NCBI GenBank assembly: GCA_029962745.1
Contig: CM057152.1
Span: 22,959,176-23,023,175 of the forward strand
Length of the DNA stretch: 64,000 nucleotides
Direction of reading: 5' to 3'
Source of the DNA: Echinometra lucunter
Taxonomy: Eukaryota; Echinodermata; Echinoidea; Camarodonta; Echinometridae
The position numbers and the translations under genes were made by a program. Positions 10,707 to 23,361 of the stretch are shown one piece after another; the first letter of the stretch is position 1, and each line of letters starts with the position of its first letter. Below the pieces are notes generated by a model, which had not been told where the DNA came from, ran no database searches, and worked only from the letters and a program-made list of their open reading frames with translations.

Positions 10707-11289
10707 TTTGTGTTTTGGTAAAAGGAATTCTAGTGTATTGGTTAGTGGCATTGGATCTTATCCGAGTGCTCTATTTGATGGCATCATTCATAATAGAAAA
10801 AAAATGCACTCTGTGCAAGGAAGTTCAGATCTAATTGAAACTCCATCAAATTTTCTCATTCATATATGTCGTTATATTTCTGAAGAAGTGCTTAATGATT
10901 TGGAACAAATGGAATGAAATTATTTTTCAATTATCACAGTATTAGTTCTTTGAAATGAAAATCTATTAAAACAAAGGATCCAATTTACTTCCTCCCTGAT
11001 GGCATTAATAAATTTACAACAGGAAGCCTGGGGAGTAAAGTACTTGCTAATTGAAAGAAATTGGTAATAGCATATATCACGATCCGATCCGAGTGTACAT
11101 CACAAAAAACTTGAGGATACAGAAAAGTCAGTACTGATATCATTCAGACTATTGTTTTGGATAGTGCTTCTGTCATCACCATACTTGCAATCATTACTGT
11201 TTTGGAAAATTATTTCCTACATAGAAGATTTAAAGAAAAGCTTAAGTTCGGGGAAAGGTTGAAAATGATTTGTGAGCTACCTCATTCTT

Positions 11290-11558
11290 TTAACCCATTC
11301 GTGACAGGAATTATTTAAAGCCTAATTTGATCAGCTTTTATTCTTCAAATTGGCAACACCAACATTTTTATTTTATTGCTACATTTTTCTTATTAAACGT
11401 CATGTATCTGAAATGAATGTAAATTGACAGAAATTATGATAAGAAGTCCAAAAGTTGCCAATTTGCAGGGGAAAACGGTGATTTTAAACCTTCTATCACA
11501 TTGCCAATTTAAGGATTTTAATGCTTATTTTCCTTTAAAAAAATTTCAGCATCAAACT
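11290..11558 (+). mobile_element. Truncated family A TTAA MITE
   Basis: The left end TTAACCCATTCGTGACAG and about 270 bp match 512-939, but the sequence diverges after CAGCATCAAACT and the right end is missing. The same truncation occurs in the duplicate at 16014-16277. Confidence 0.78.
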
Positions 11559-12557
11559 GGCTGAAAATGTTAAGGCCGAACATTCGTGCTACTTGTATGT
11601 GTGGTCCCACGTATTCATTTCTGTGTGCAGTGCATATCAAAAGGCCTTTTGGGGAAAGTCAGTGAATTTCTTCTCAATTTGATGGCCCCTGACTCTCACC
11701 CTCGACCCCTCTGTTTAATATACAACTAATCTACCTTTCCCACTCATTCTGAGACAGCCTCTTTCTCAACATTTTACATGACCAAAACTCCACTTTATCT
11801 TTAAAGCTTTGTACACATCTTGAATCATGTGATCTTTTGTCAATAACTCTGTCATTGAATAATGTAAAGGTTAAAAACTAACATACAGGGGATTAATGCT
11901 CTGGAGGATTGGTGCATTTTGTTAATTATTCTTTCTCCTTAAAAGAGGTAAAACTTGGAAACGGATGATAAATCAACCATTAAGTGCAAATTAGCTACCA
12001 AATTACCCTCAAATTGCGTGGGTGAATACTGACTTATGACGATAATGAAGTTCAAGGGGTAAAAAAGGCAGGTATTATTGATGGAGGGTTAAATTTTTAA
12101 TGAATGGAGTGGGTGGTTTACACAGGAAGTATCGTGTCAGTTAGGATAACGATGGGTGTGTCAGTGAAAGATTGAAGTATTGGATATTAAGGATTCAAGA
12201 TAATGATCATTGCGGTGTTTCATGAGGCTTGCTTATTATTAATTGATTTTTTGGAAAAGCTATTGAAATGCTTACATTTTATTGGTTGTGAGAAAATTAA
12301 TCTTGGATTTGTGGCAGTTGTTATTGATACTAAACGTTGTTACACATGGCCCATGTGATCTGCAGTAGATATGAAACTCCCCGTCATAGCAACCATGTGC
12401 TGCAGAACACTGAGAACATTGGAAATGTTATCATTTAACTGTGATGGCTTTGATCTTTACACAGTCTGAACGCATACATATCATTTCCAGCAGTTTATGA
12501 ACCAACAAGTTTAAGCAAATATACATATCAAAACATGGAAGGAATTCTCATGATCAG

Positions 12558-12946
12558 TGAAGGGGTGTTCAGATATGAGACGACATGTCCCCAAAACAAA
12601 TCCCTGCAACATTTTAGTGTACAAGTCAATGGGGTATGAGGCGACCAAAAAAAAAAAATGTTGCCAAGGCAGGACACTTTTTTTTTTCTTTTTTTTTTTT
12701 TTTTTGCTGCCTGGCTGTAAAAAATTGCGCACCAATCAAATTCCTAAAAAGTTAATACAAAATGTGATGTCATAAGTTTGTCTGCACAAGTTTGGACAAA
12801 GTTCTCTTTTATTTGAGAGTTGATACATTAATGGGTGGGGTTCATTAACATAAATGGCACCACAATGTCATGCCATATCTGAACACTAAAAATGTTGTGG
12901 GGATTTATTGCAACGACATGTCGCCTTATATCTGAACGCCCCTTGA
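12558..12946. mobile_element. MITE, family B' (diverged relative of the element at 3274)
   Basis: The inverted ends are AGGGGTGTTCAGATATGAGA with CGACATGTC at the left and GACATGTCGCCTTATATCTG with AACGCCCCT at the right. TGA flanks both sides. The interior shares GTGTACAAG, CAATGGGGTATGAGGCGAC, GGCAGGACAC, TGCTGCCTGG and GCGCACCAATCAAATTC with the element at 3274. Long A and T runs inside vary between copies. Confidence 0.78.
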
Positions 12947-13639
12947 ATGTGAATAAAATTCTGTGAGGACAGAATGTTTATGTTGTTTTTGTTTTTGTTT
13001 TAGGGGTTTTATTTTTGTTTTGAAGGGGATCATGACCGTTAGGGTACTTATATCAAATTGGGCGAGAATTTAGAAAAAAAAAAGAAAAAAGAAATGAATA
13101 TCTTAGTTGATCATATGATCTCTGAAGTGCAGGTATTTAAACATCTAGAAATATGTAGAGTAAATAGAGATTAGTCTTAGTTACTTTGCATTTTGAGATT
13201 ATATTCAGATAAAATGAAGAATGAAGTTGGCTACATCAGTAGAGTATAATCATCACAGTGGTAGAGTATAATGATATTTGATGGACAACACCTCCATGTT
13301 ATGACCAGAATGAAAAGGGGACCGAGGATGCCAAGCCGAGCAGAGAAAAAAAAATGATGCAGAAATAACGAGGATTCTGGCCCACACAATACGAGGAGTA
13401 GTAGCATCCAGGGTAGCATGCTTGCTGTGCAGTCCTCTTCATCCAAACATCCCTTAAATCATAATGGGAAATATTTCTGCCTTCTTTTTCCTATCCATTC
13501 TTTTCTCTCTCTCTCTTTTTTTTTTTTTCGGTGGGAGCGGAGCTATGCGGTTGCAGGCGGCCAGGGTCTGTGGAGTTCACGTGGTTGGAATGCTCCACAT
13601 TCTCCAATGATCTGCCAGCTTTTCATGGGGTGATACCAG

Positions 13640-13800
13640 CTTGAAAGGAAGACCCTCAAGGAGAGAGGGAGAGAGAAAGAGAGAAAGAGTGGGAGCAATA
13701 ATAAGAGAGAGCTTAAGAGAGAGAAAGCTGAGAGAGGAAAACTTGAGAAAGATGAAATGTTAAAAAGGAGAGAAAGAGAAAGAGAGAATAAGGATGGGGT
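13640..13800. repeat. Purine-rich (GA) tract
   Basis: Imperfect GAGAGA/AAAGAG sequence that recurs at 18366-18520 in the duplicate. Frames through it are low-complexity. Confidence 0.85.
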
Positions 13801-14815
13801 AAAAAAGAAAGATGATTAGAATGAAAACTGAGAAATTGTTTGAGTTTTGTGATACAGCAATTAATGACAAGAAAAGATCTAATTTGATAGATGTGGAATA
13901 TATTATTTACTGTAGTATTAAAAAGATGTTAACCAGTAGATCATTTAAAAAGAGTAATTGAGGGAAAAAATGTGAGAAATAGCTCTTTATTTATTCTTTT
14001 TTTTTACCTTATAAATTAGAGGCTCCCCTCCCCCCCCCCTTTCCAAGAAAGGAAAAGGAAATGATGATGATAAAAGAAAAGAAAAGGAAATTACAGTATC
14101 TTGCCATTCATCACTTCATTTGATGCTGGCAGCATTGTCAGTGGCATATTTACCATTTGGATATTTTAATAGCAATATGACAATTGAATTGCAGACTAAT
14201 CTAGTAATGGAAGTATCTGATACTGACTGTTCACCTGAAAAGAAAGAATTCATCTCTCCTACTTCGAAGTGTGGTGCGCTTCCTTGGAAAATAAAACGAG
14301 CTGAACGTCATTTCACGTGACCTACATCCTGCCCAGTTCATTCGGTAGTATTTTTCCAGAGCCGTGCCCCCGCTCATTTTCTTAGAACAATCATATCCTC
14401 TCAATGGAGGTGAAAATCGCTTGCGATGGCCAATGCCCTTTGCGGTTTAGCGTTTTATCGCCGCAGTGGTGAGTTCCAAGCAATAAGATCAAATTGGACT
14501 TTCAGGGAATTGGTTTTAGAGGACTTTTAGGATGAAGATTTTTTTCCCTATAAATTGTACCTTTTTTGTAGGTGTTTCATCAAGAAATTGTTAATATTGA
14601 TTTGCCTGTAGGATGGTTACTGATGTACTTGCCATCTTTCATTCTACTGTATTCAGTCCCCTTCCTTTATATGCCCCCCCCCAACTCTTTTTCTCTTTAT
14701 CTGTTTTCTTTTATTTGGCATGTAACTTCCTATTACATTTGTTTTCCCTGACTCTCATTAGCCTTTTATTTTGATTCACTCAGTCTCTCTTCTCTCTTTC
14801 TCTTTCTCTTTCTCT

Positions 14816-15315
14816 NNNNNNNNNNNNNNNNNNNNNNNNNNNNNNNNNNNNNNNNNNNNNNNNNNNNNNNNNNNNNNNNNNNNNNNNNNNNNNNNNNNNN
14901 NNNNNNNNNNNNNNNNNNNNNNNNNNNNNNNNNNNNNNNNNNNNNNNNNNNNNNNNNNNNNNNNNNNNNNNNNNNNNNNNNNNNNNNNNNNNNNNNNNNN
15001 NNNNNNNNNNNNNNNNNNNNNNNNNNNNNNNNNNNNNNNNNNNNNNNNNNNNNNNNNNNNNNNNNNNNNNNNNNNNNNNNNNNNNNNNNNNNNNNNNNNN
15101 NNNNNNNNNNNNNNNNNNNNNNNNNNNNNNNNNNNNNNNNNNNNNNNNNNNNNNNNNNNNNNNNNNNNNNNNNNNNNNNNNNNNNNNNNNNNNNNNNNNN
15201 NNNNNNNNNNNNNNNNNNNNNNNNNNNNNNNNNNNNNNNNNNNNNNNNNNNNNNNNNNNNNNNNNNNNNNNNNNNNNNNNNNNNNNNNNNNNNNNNNNNN
15301 NNNNNNNNNNNNNNN
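14816..15315. other. Assembly gap of 500 N
   Basis: Exactly 500 undetermined bases, the length of a fixed-size scaffold placeholder. The left flank ends in a CT-rich tract. Open frames reported across it consist of unknown residues. Confidence 1.
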
Positions 15316-16013
15316 TAAACCATGGTCTAGATTTAAACCACTTTGTGAAATTATATCAAGTGCACTTATGCCACAAAAATTTGCCTAAAACCATGGTCTA
15401 GATTTAAACCACTTTGTGAATTCTGGCCCCTTGTGTTTTGGTATAAGAGGAATTCTAGTGTATGGTTAGTGGCATGGATCTTATCCGAGTGCTCTATTTG
15501 ATGGCATCATTCATAATAGAAAAAAAAAAGCACTCTGTGCAAGGAAGTCAGATCTAATTGAAACTCCATCAAATTTCTCATTCATATATGCCGTTACATT
15601 TCTGAAGAAGTGCTTAATGATTTGGAACAAATGGAATGAATGAATTATTTTTTCAATATCACAGTATTAGTTCTTTGAAATGAAAATCTAGTAAAACAAA
15701 GGATCCAATTTACTTCCTCCTTGTTGGCATTAATAAATTTACAATGGGAAGCCCGGGGAGTAAAGTACTTGCTAATTGAAAGAAATTGGTAATAGCATAT
15801 ATCATGATCCGATCCGAGTGTACATCACAAAAACTTGAGGATACAGAAAAGTCAGTACTGATATCAATTCAGACTATTGTTTTGGATAGTGCTTCTGTCA
15901 TCACCATACTTGCAATCATACTGTTTTGGAAAATTATTTCCTACATAGAAGATTTTAAAGAAAAGCTTAAGTTCGGGGGAAGGTTGAAAATGATTGTGAG
16001 CTACCTCATTCTT

Positions 16014-16277
16014 TTAACCCATTCGTGACAGGAATTATTTAAAGCCTAATTTGATCAGCTTTATTCTTTAAATTGGCAACACCAACATTTTTATTTATGC
16101 TACATTTTTCTTATTAAACGTCATGTATCTGAATGAATGTAAATTGACAGAAATTATGATAAGAAGTCCAAAAGTTGCCAATTTGCAGGGGGAAAACGGT
16201 GATTTTAAACCTTCTATCGCATTGCCAATTAAGGATTTAATGCTTATTTTCCTTTAAAAAAATTTCAGCATCAAACT
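16014..16277 (+). mobile_element. Truncated family A TTAA MITE (duplicate of 11290)
   Basis: Matches 11290-11558 with a few small indels and has the same missing right end. Confidence 0.78.
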
Positions 16278-17275
16278 AGCTGAAATGTTAAGGCCGAACA
16301 TTCGTGCTACTTGTATGTGTAGTCCCACGTATTCATTTCTGTGTGCAGTGCATATCAAAAGGCCTTTTGGGGAAAGTCAGTGAATTTCTTCTCAATTTGA
16401 TGGCCCCTGACTCTCACCCTCGACCCCTCTGTTTAATATACAACTAATCTACCTTTCCCACTCATTCTGAGACAGCCTCTTTCTCAACATTTTACATGAC
16501 CAAAACTCCACTTTATCTTTAAAGCTTTGTACACATCTTGAATCATGTGATCTTTTGTCAATAACTCTGTCATGATGATGTAAAGGTTAGAAACTAACAT
16601 ACAGGGGATTAATGCTCTGGAGGATTGGTGCATTTTATTAATTATTCTTTCTCCTTAAAAGAGGTAAAACTTGGAACTGGAATGATAAATCAACCATTAA
16701 GTGCAAATTAGCTACCAAATTACCCTCAAATTGCGTGGGTGAATACTGACTTATGACGATAATGAAGTTCAAGGGGGTAAAAAAGGCAGGTATTATTGAT
16801 GGAGGGTTAAATTTTTAATGAATGGAGTGGGTGGTTTACACAGGAAGTATCGTGTCAGTTAGGATAACGATGGGTGTGTCAGTGAAAGATTGAAGTATTG
16901 GATATTAAGGATTCAAGATAATGATCATTGCGGTTGTTTCATGAGGCTTGCTTATTATTAATTGATTTTTTGGAAAGCTATTGAGATGCTTACATTTTAT
17001 TGGTTGTGAGAAAATTAATCTTGGATTTGTGGCAGTTGTTATTGATACTAAACGTTGTTACACATGGCCCATGTGATCTGCAGTAGATATGAAACTCCCC
17101 GTCATAGCAAACCATGTGCTGCAGAACACTGAGAACATTGGAAATGTTATCATTTAACTGTGATGGCTTTGATCTTTACACAGTCTGAACACATACATAT
17201 CTTTTCCAGCCGTGTATGAACCAAAAGTTTAAGCAATATATACATATCAAACATGGAAGGAATTCTCATGATCAG

Positions 17276-17661
17276 TGAAGGGGTGTTCAGATATGAGACG
17301 ACATGTCCCCAAAACAAATCCCTGCAACATTTTAGTTGTACAAGTCAATGGGGTATGAGGCGACAAAAAAAAAATGTTGCCAAGGCAGGACACTTTTTTT
17401 TTCCCTTTTTTTTTTTTTTTTTGCTGCCTGGCTGTAAAAATTGCGCACCAATTCAAATTCCTAAAAAGTTAATGCAAAATATGATGTCATAAGTTTGTCT
17501 GCACAAGTTTGGACAAAGTTCTCTTTTTATTTGAGAGTTGATATGTTAATGGGGGTTCATTAACTTAAATGGCACCACAATATCATGCCATATCTGAACA
17601 CTAAAAATGTTGTGGGGATTTATTGCAACGACATGTCGCCTTATATCTGAACGCCCCTTGA
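17276..17661. mobile_element. MITE, family B' (duplicate of 12558)
   Basis: Same ends and flanking TGA as the element at 12558. It differs mainly in homopolymer lengths and a few substitutions. Confidence 0.78.
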
Positions 17662-19494
17662 ATGTGAATAAAAATTCTGTGAGGACAGAATGTTTATGTT
17701 GTTTTGTTTTTGTTTTGGGGTTTTATTTTGTTTTGAAGGGGATCATGACCGTTAGGGTACTTATATCAAATTGGGCGAGAATTTAGAAAAAAAAGAAGAA
17801 AAGAAATGAATATCTTAGTTGATCAGTAGATCTCTGAAGTGCAGGTATTTAAACATCTAGAAATATGTAGAGTAAATAGAGATTAGTCTTAGTTACTTTG
17901 CATTTGAGATTATATTCAGATAAAATGAAGAATGAAGTTGGCTACATCAGTAGAGTATAATCATCACAGTGGTAGAGTATAATGATATTTGATGGACAAC
18001 ACCTCCATGTTATGACCTAGAATGAAAAGGGGACCGAGGATGCCAAGCCGAGCAGAGAAAAAAAATGATTGCAGAAATACTGAGGATTCTGGCCCACACA
18101 ATACGAGGAGTAGTAGCATCCAGGGTAGCATGCTTGCTGTGCAGTCCTCTTCATCCAAACATCCCTTAAATCATAATGGGAAATATTTCTGCCTTCTTTT
18201 TCCTATCCATTCTTTTCTCTCTCTCTCTTTTTTTTTTTTTTTCGGTGGGAGCGGAGCTATGCGGTTGCAGGCGGCCAGGGTCTGTGGAGTTCACGTGGTT
18301 GGAATGCTCCACATTCTCCAATGATCTGCCAGCTTTTCATGGGGTGATACCAGCTTGAAAGGAAGACCCTCAAGGAGAGAGGGAGAGAGAAAGAGAGAAA
18401 GAGTGGGAGCAATAATAAGAGAGAGCTTAAGAGAGAGAAAGCTGAGAGAGGAAAACTTGAGAAAGATGAAATGTTTAAAAAAAGGAGAGAAAGAGAAAGA
18501 GAGAATAAGGATGGGGTAAAAAGAAAGATGATTAGAATGAAAACAGAGAAATTGAGTTTTGTGATACAGCAATTAATGACAAGAAAAGATGTAATTTGAT
18601 AGATGTGGAATACATTATTTACTGTCATATTAAAAAGATGTTAACCAGTAGATCATTTAAAAAGAGTAATTGAGGGAAAAAAGTGTGAGAAATAGCTCTT
18701 TATTTATTCTTTTTTTTTTACCTTATAAGTTAGAGGCTCCCCTCCCCCCCCCCCCCCTTTCCAAGAAAGGAAAAGGAAATGATGATGATAAAAGGAAAAA
18801 AAGGGAATTATAGTATCTTGCCATTCATCACTTCATTTGATGCTGGCAGCATTGTCAGTGGCATATTTACCATTTGGATATTTTAATAGCAATATGACAA
18901 TTGAATTGCAGACTAATCTAGTAATGGAAGTATCTGATACTGACTGTTCACCTGAAAAGAGAGAATTCATCTCTCCTACTTCGAAGTGTGGTGCGGTTCC
19001 TTGGAAAATAAAACGAGCTGAACGTCATTTCACGTGACCTACATCCTGCCCAGTTCATTCGGTAGTATTTTTCCAGAGCCGTGCCCCCGCTCATTTTCTT
19101 AGAACAATCATATCCTCTCAATGGAGGTGAAAATCGCTTGCGATGGCCAATGCCCTTTGCGGTTTAGCGTTTTATCGCCGCAGTGGTGAGTTCCAAGCAA
19201 TAAGATCAAATTGGACTTTCAGGGAATTGGTTTTAGAGGACTTTTAGGATGAAGATTTTTTTCCCTATAAATTGTACCTTTTTTGTAAGTGTTTCATCAA
19301 GAAATTGTTAATATTGATTTGCCTGTAGGATGGTTACTGATGTACTTGCCATCTTTTATTCTACTGTATTCAATCCCCTTCCTTTATATGCCCCCCCCCA
19401 ACTCTTTTTCTCTTTATCTGTTTTCTTTTATTTGGCATATAACTTCCTATTACATTTGTATTTCCCTGACTCTCATTAGCCTTTATTTTGATTC

Positions 19495-20240
19495 ACTCAG
19501 TCTCTCTTCTCTCTTTCTCTTTCTCTTTCTCTTTCGCTTTCTCTTCCTCTCTTTCTGTCTTTCTCTTTCTCTTTCTCTCTTTCCTTCCTCATTTCTTTCC
19601 CCTGTCGTAGATCCTGTTTTTCTCCCAAGTATTTTCAGTTATTCCTCTTTTCCCTCTTTGCCCTTTTCCTACTCTTTTTCTTCCCCTCCTTTTTCCTTCC
19701 TTTTCTTCCTTCCTTCTTTCCGTCCTTCCTGTCTATCTTTAAGCTTTACACCTTTAAGTTGTTGGATTTGGATCCTGAAGCCTTTTTCATATCATTTATA
19801 ACACTTAATTGTTCTATGACTGTTTTTCTCCCAAGTATTTTTCAATTATCTCCAGCTCTTTGTCTCTCTGTTGTTTTCTTCTTTTTTTTTCTTCCCCTTC
19901 TTTTCCTTCCTTTCCTTCCTTTCCTTCCTTTCCTTCCTTTCCTTCCTTTCCTTCCTTCCTTCCTATCTATCTTTAAGCTTTACACCTTTAAGTTGTTGGA
20001 TTTGGATCCTGAAGCCTTTTTCATGTCATTCATAACACTTAATTGTTCTGTGACTGTTTTTCTCCCAAGTATTTTTCAATTATCTCCCTCTTTGCCTCTC
20101 TGTTGTTTTCCTTCTCTTTTTTTCTTTCCCTTCTTTTCCTTCTTTCCTTCCTTCCTTCCTATCTATCTCTAAGCTTTACACCTCTAAGTTGTTGGCTGCT
20201 GAAGCCTCTTTCATGTCATTCATAACACTTGATTGTTCTA
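19495..20240. repeat. Pyrimidine-rich region with three tandem units of about 200-230 bp
   Basis: TTTTCTCCCAAGTATTTT recurs near 19617, 19826 and 20058, and CTAAGCTTTACACCT-like sequence near 19737, 19971 and 20168, followed by GTTGTTGGATTTGGATCCTG (shortened in the last copy). Between them are (CCTT)n and CT-rich runs. The 170- and 137-codon frames here encode Phe/Ser/Leu-rich low-complexity peptide and are rejected as genes. Confidence 0.85.
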
Positions 20241-21889
20241 TGAATTCAGGATGTTCATGCTGCTGCTCTCTTAATCTGTGTCATTCATCAGTACTAATGT
20301 CTGCCTTAATATGTTTTATTGAGGGATGGCCTAAGCGAGCAACTCTTTATCGCGGTAACGAGGCACTCAAGAACTCTGAGTCAGCGTCAGCGCAATTGTA
20401 TTTGTTTTAGAATTAGATATTATTCTTATTGGAGGGGCATGCTTTTCATACTCAATGAATTGCGCTATAATCGGTTTTCATTCATAGCGGTTATGGCATG
20501 ACGTTTGTAACGTCTGTATGTTTTTTGTACCAAACGACACCATTATTGACCTACGAGCTCTTCAAAAGATGGAGTAAAAGGTTTATTTTTGTGACCTTTT
20601 GGGTGTGGAATGGCCGATTCAAATAACGAAAGAGATTATTCTTCCTTTAGCTTGAGAGCTTTCTCCTCTATCCTTACTTTTCATATCAGATGATCCTGCC
20701 TGTTGCATCCAATCACGGAGTATACAGAGAGGTGATAAATCATTGTCAAAAGAAAGATAAAACCTATTTATAGTACCGGATTGCACAAGTTCAGAGAGTG
20801 TACATTATTTTTCATAATAGTCTCTTGATGCTAAGGTTATAGGGTTGCGTTATTTATAGTGCAACATGTCCATATCTTGTCAAGATAGCAAAGCATGTAC
20901 ATTGTTTAGTTTGAGTGAAATGCAGTGAGTTGATGTGATTATAAGAGGCCTAGGGCAAGGTTAGAAAATGATTGGACTTTTTTCGAAAACCATGAATTAA
21001 AATCATATTAGCAACACTTATTCAAATACGCATTTGTAATTTTCCCCGACACATTTTTTGCTGCCTCATGCACTTGTTTACTCAGTTTTAGTTTCATTTC
21101 AGCACAGGACATTTCAGTGAGGAAATGAAATGAAAAGGGAGTTGTCAAAATCAGTCTAATTTTGATGTTATTATTTGTAGAATGTGTTCATGTGTCATTG
21201 ATGCTGTTGTCCCTGTATCTTTATTAATGGCAAGGTCAATTGCTTTCCGTAATTATTGAAGCAAGGACAGTAGCACCGTGGCACCCAGATACAGGCAAGT
21301 GGTAGCAGTAGAAGGCATTGAAACATGACATTTTATTTTAATGTTACTAGTGAGGATGAAATGTCAAAAGAATTATCCTTTCTGATGGGGGCTCCTTGAA
21401 TAGCAGTTGTTGTGTTTTTTTATGGTAATAATGAAGGGAATTTCACATGTATGTGTAAAACATAGAATTGCAACCTAATGGCATGTATGAGCAAAATGCT
21501 TGTGTTATTCCATGGAATGATATTCTAATCCATCAAATACTTCTTCCTACACTTTCCTTCCCAAAAGCTAAGAAAGTATATATGAAAACAGAATCAAAAG
21601 GTTAAAAAAACCTGTTGCTTATGATTTCATATTGACAATGAGAGACCTTTGGTGTACTTCTCTCTTAATGTATAGTAACAGGGAAAATAATTGCCTCCTT
21701 GTCACAAGTACACTAGAAATATGATGGCTTGCCGTAGGGTAGAACAGGGAAATACAACAAATTCTCATCCATCTTGTCATTCATAAGCTTCTGTTTTTAA
21801 TTATTTGGAAGTATGGTTTGAGAGGTATCTTGCTGCTATACCTGAATTAGTATGTAGCACCATGCTTTTTTATCACATATTATTTTTAA
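20241..21889. other. Intronic sequence without recognised features
   Basis: No repeat structure or supported exon was seen. A few segments are less AT-rich (around 20325-20400), but there is nothing to interpret them by. Confidence 0.4.
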
Positions 21890-22000
21890 TGTTGATTTTA
21901 CCTTGTGATATGTGACTCTGTAAAGCAAACCGTATCAGCCTTACGGCTGCTTTGTTTTGTTGATTTTTAATAAACCTGATCAATTCAATTCAATTCAATA
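21890..22000 (+). mobile_element. Possible truncated LINE 3' end with short terminal repeats
   Basis: The sequence GTATCAGCCTTACGGCTGC with a small hairpin is followed by TTTTTAATAAACCTGATC and then tandem AATTC units. A hairpin followed by short direct repeats is typical of CR1/L2-like retrotransposon 3' ends. No reverse transcriptase sequence is present, so the assignment is tentative. Confidence 0.4.
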
Positions 22001-22870
22001 TAATAAAATGGACATTGTGATGTAATCATTTAGATGTTTGTACTTTCGCGTTGTAACAGATCAACACTACCTTTGTACGTGTGTGCAAGTTTATTTACCA
22101 TTGTCTGTGCAAATTTCGCATTGTTTCTGAATTTGATAAAATAAATGAATTGTTCTCATTGCTCAAGCAACAAATAGTGGTCAATATCCTACTCTAATTG
22201 AATTCTTAACATCCACATTTAGCTGAACCCTGTACCTAATGCCCAAACCCCAGGTCTACCCTCAAACCCAACTGCACCCCTCTTAACCCTAACCCTAAAT
22301 CTATATCTTTGATAAAACGTAATGTCTGGAGCAGGTGTCCCAGGAGAATATGTAAGTGAGAGGTAATCATATAAGTACATCATTAGTTACATTCACACGA
22401 CTCTCCGTAAACACAAAGGTTTACTAGTGGTTTAGAAAACTTAAGGTTATTTTGTAGTTTCAGGTATGTGTGGACATACTTATAGTTCAAAACTTGAAGT
22501 TTGGTCGTAGTTTAAAAGCCTTAGGCGAGCTTATAGTTAACTTCAAATTCAAGCAGTTTGTGGTCCTTAATTGAAGTCATGAATTTGCTTGTCTGTTCAT
22601 AGATGCATACTCTTATTTTGATACTCATGAACAATTCCAAGTCAAAACCTTTTTGAGTTGAGCCTTACTTTGCCAGTCTCTGGCTGTGTCAAGAGCAGCT
22701 ACTGCACAGAGAATATGATAGTCTTACAGTCAAGATACCTGTCATGCATTTCGATGGATGAGGATTTGGGCTTGCAAACTATTCTGATGCAGATAGAGAC
22801 TACTGCCCTGTAGCTTTGAAACTGTGAGCAGTCGTTTTATTATTCCCAAATTTTTGTCATTTGTGCTAAC
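22001..22870. other. Intronic sequence; short CCCTAA-like stretch
   Basis: Around 22250-22305 there are degenerate CCCTAA-like units, including AACCCTAACCCTAA. This is too short and degenerate for a telomere remnant. The rest shows nothing recognised. Confidence 0.4.
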
Positions 22871-23361
22871 TTAAAGGCATTGGTTAACATTGTTATGATT
22901 TTAGAAAATCTTATTTTGTTACTTGAAAATGGGATAAACATAAGGGTTATAGTGTAAAAATACCAGTCTAAAAGTTTCAAAGTATAATATCCACAGGAAG
23001 TATTTTTAAATATCAAAAATGTGAACCAATGTTTGAAATATATACGAGGGTCGGTTGCACAGACATAAGGAGTGCGCATGCGCGTGTGACTCACCTTACC
23101 GTACTTTGTGTACTGGCGAATCACGCGACGGGAGGCACATAACGGCATTTTCAAATTCAAGCAAAGTGGTCCTCTTAGTGACTGTCTCGTGAGACGAAGG
23201 ATAATAAAATCGCCGTTTGCGTCTAACTTACACTTTTTCATTCCAAATTATGGTTGGTTTCAGGGTTTTAGAAGACAAATACAAGTACACATACACATGT
23301 TTCATCTTAGTTTGAGAATTTTTTTAAATCAGCTACTCACAAAGTTAGCCAATGCCTTTAA
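22871..23361. mobile_element. TTAA-bounded MITE with AGGCATTGG ends, family C
   Basis: The left end is TTAAAGGCATTGGTTAAC and the right end is GTTAGCCAATGCCTTTAA. TTAA is at both edges, and the right TTAA is shared with the next element. The 133-codon minus frame (22840-23241) and 87-codon plus frame (23108-23371) overlap this element and have no recognised homology. Confidence 0.75.

Larger units (their letters stand above)
10595..14815. repeat. First copy of a 4.2-kb duplicated segment, ends at N gap
   Basis: This segment is collinear and near-identical to 15316-19532, with scattered substitutions and many one-base homopolymer indels. It runs exactly to the first N. It contains the foldback tail, a truncated family A MITE (11290-11558), a family B' MITE (12558-12946) and GA-rich sequence (13640-13800). 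Probably the end of an allelic contig rather than a true duplication. Confidence 0.9.
15316..19532. repeat. Second copy of the 4.2-kb duplicated segment, starts at N gap
   Basis: Collinear with 10595-14815 and beginning at the first base after the gap. It contains the foldback tail (15316-15426), the truncated family A MITE, the family B' MITE and the GA-rich tract. A 66-codon frame (18837-19037, matching 14120-14320) differs by two residues between copies and has no recognised homology. Confidence 0.9.

Noticed and set aside
10552..10917. 121-codon open frame with repeated LNHLCE-type peptides
   Set aside because: The repetition comes from the duplicated arm of a foldback element; no splice sites or homology.
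14120..14320. 66-codon frame conserved at 18837-19037
   Set aside because: Both lie in the same probable allelic duplicate; two residue changes are no evidence of selection, and no homology was recognised.
14766..15388. Frames of 185 and 205 codons
   Set aside because: They are almost wholly unknown residues across the 500-N gap.
19289..20172. 170- and 137-codon frames rich in Phe, Ser, Leu and Pro
   Set aside because: They are translations of pyrimidine-rich tandem repeat and CT/CCTT runs.
22250..22305. Telomere remnant
   Set aside because: Only a few degenerate CCCTAA-like units, internal to an intron.
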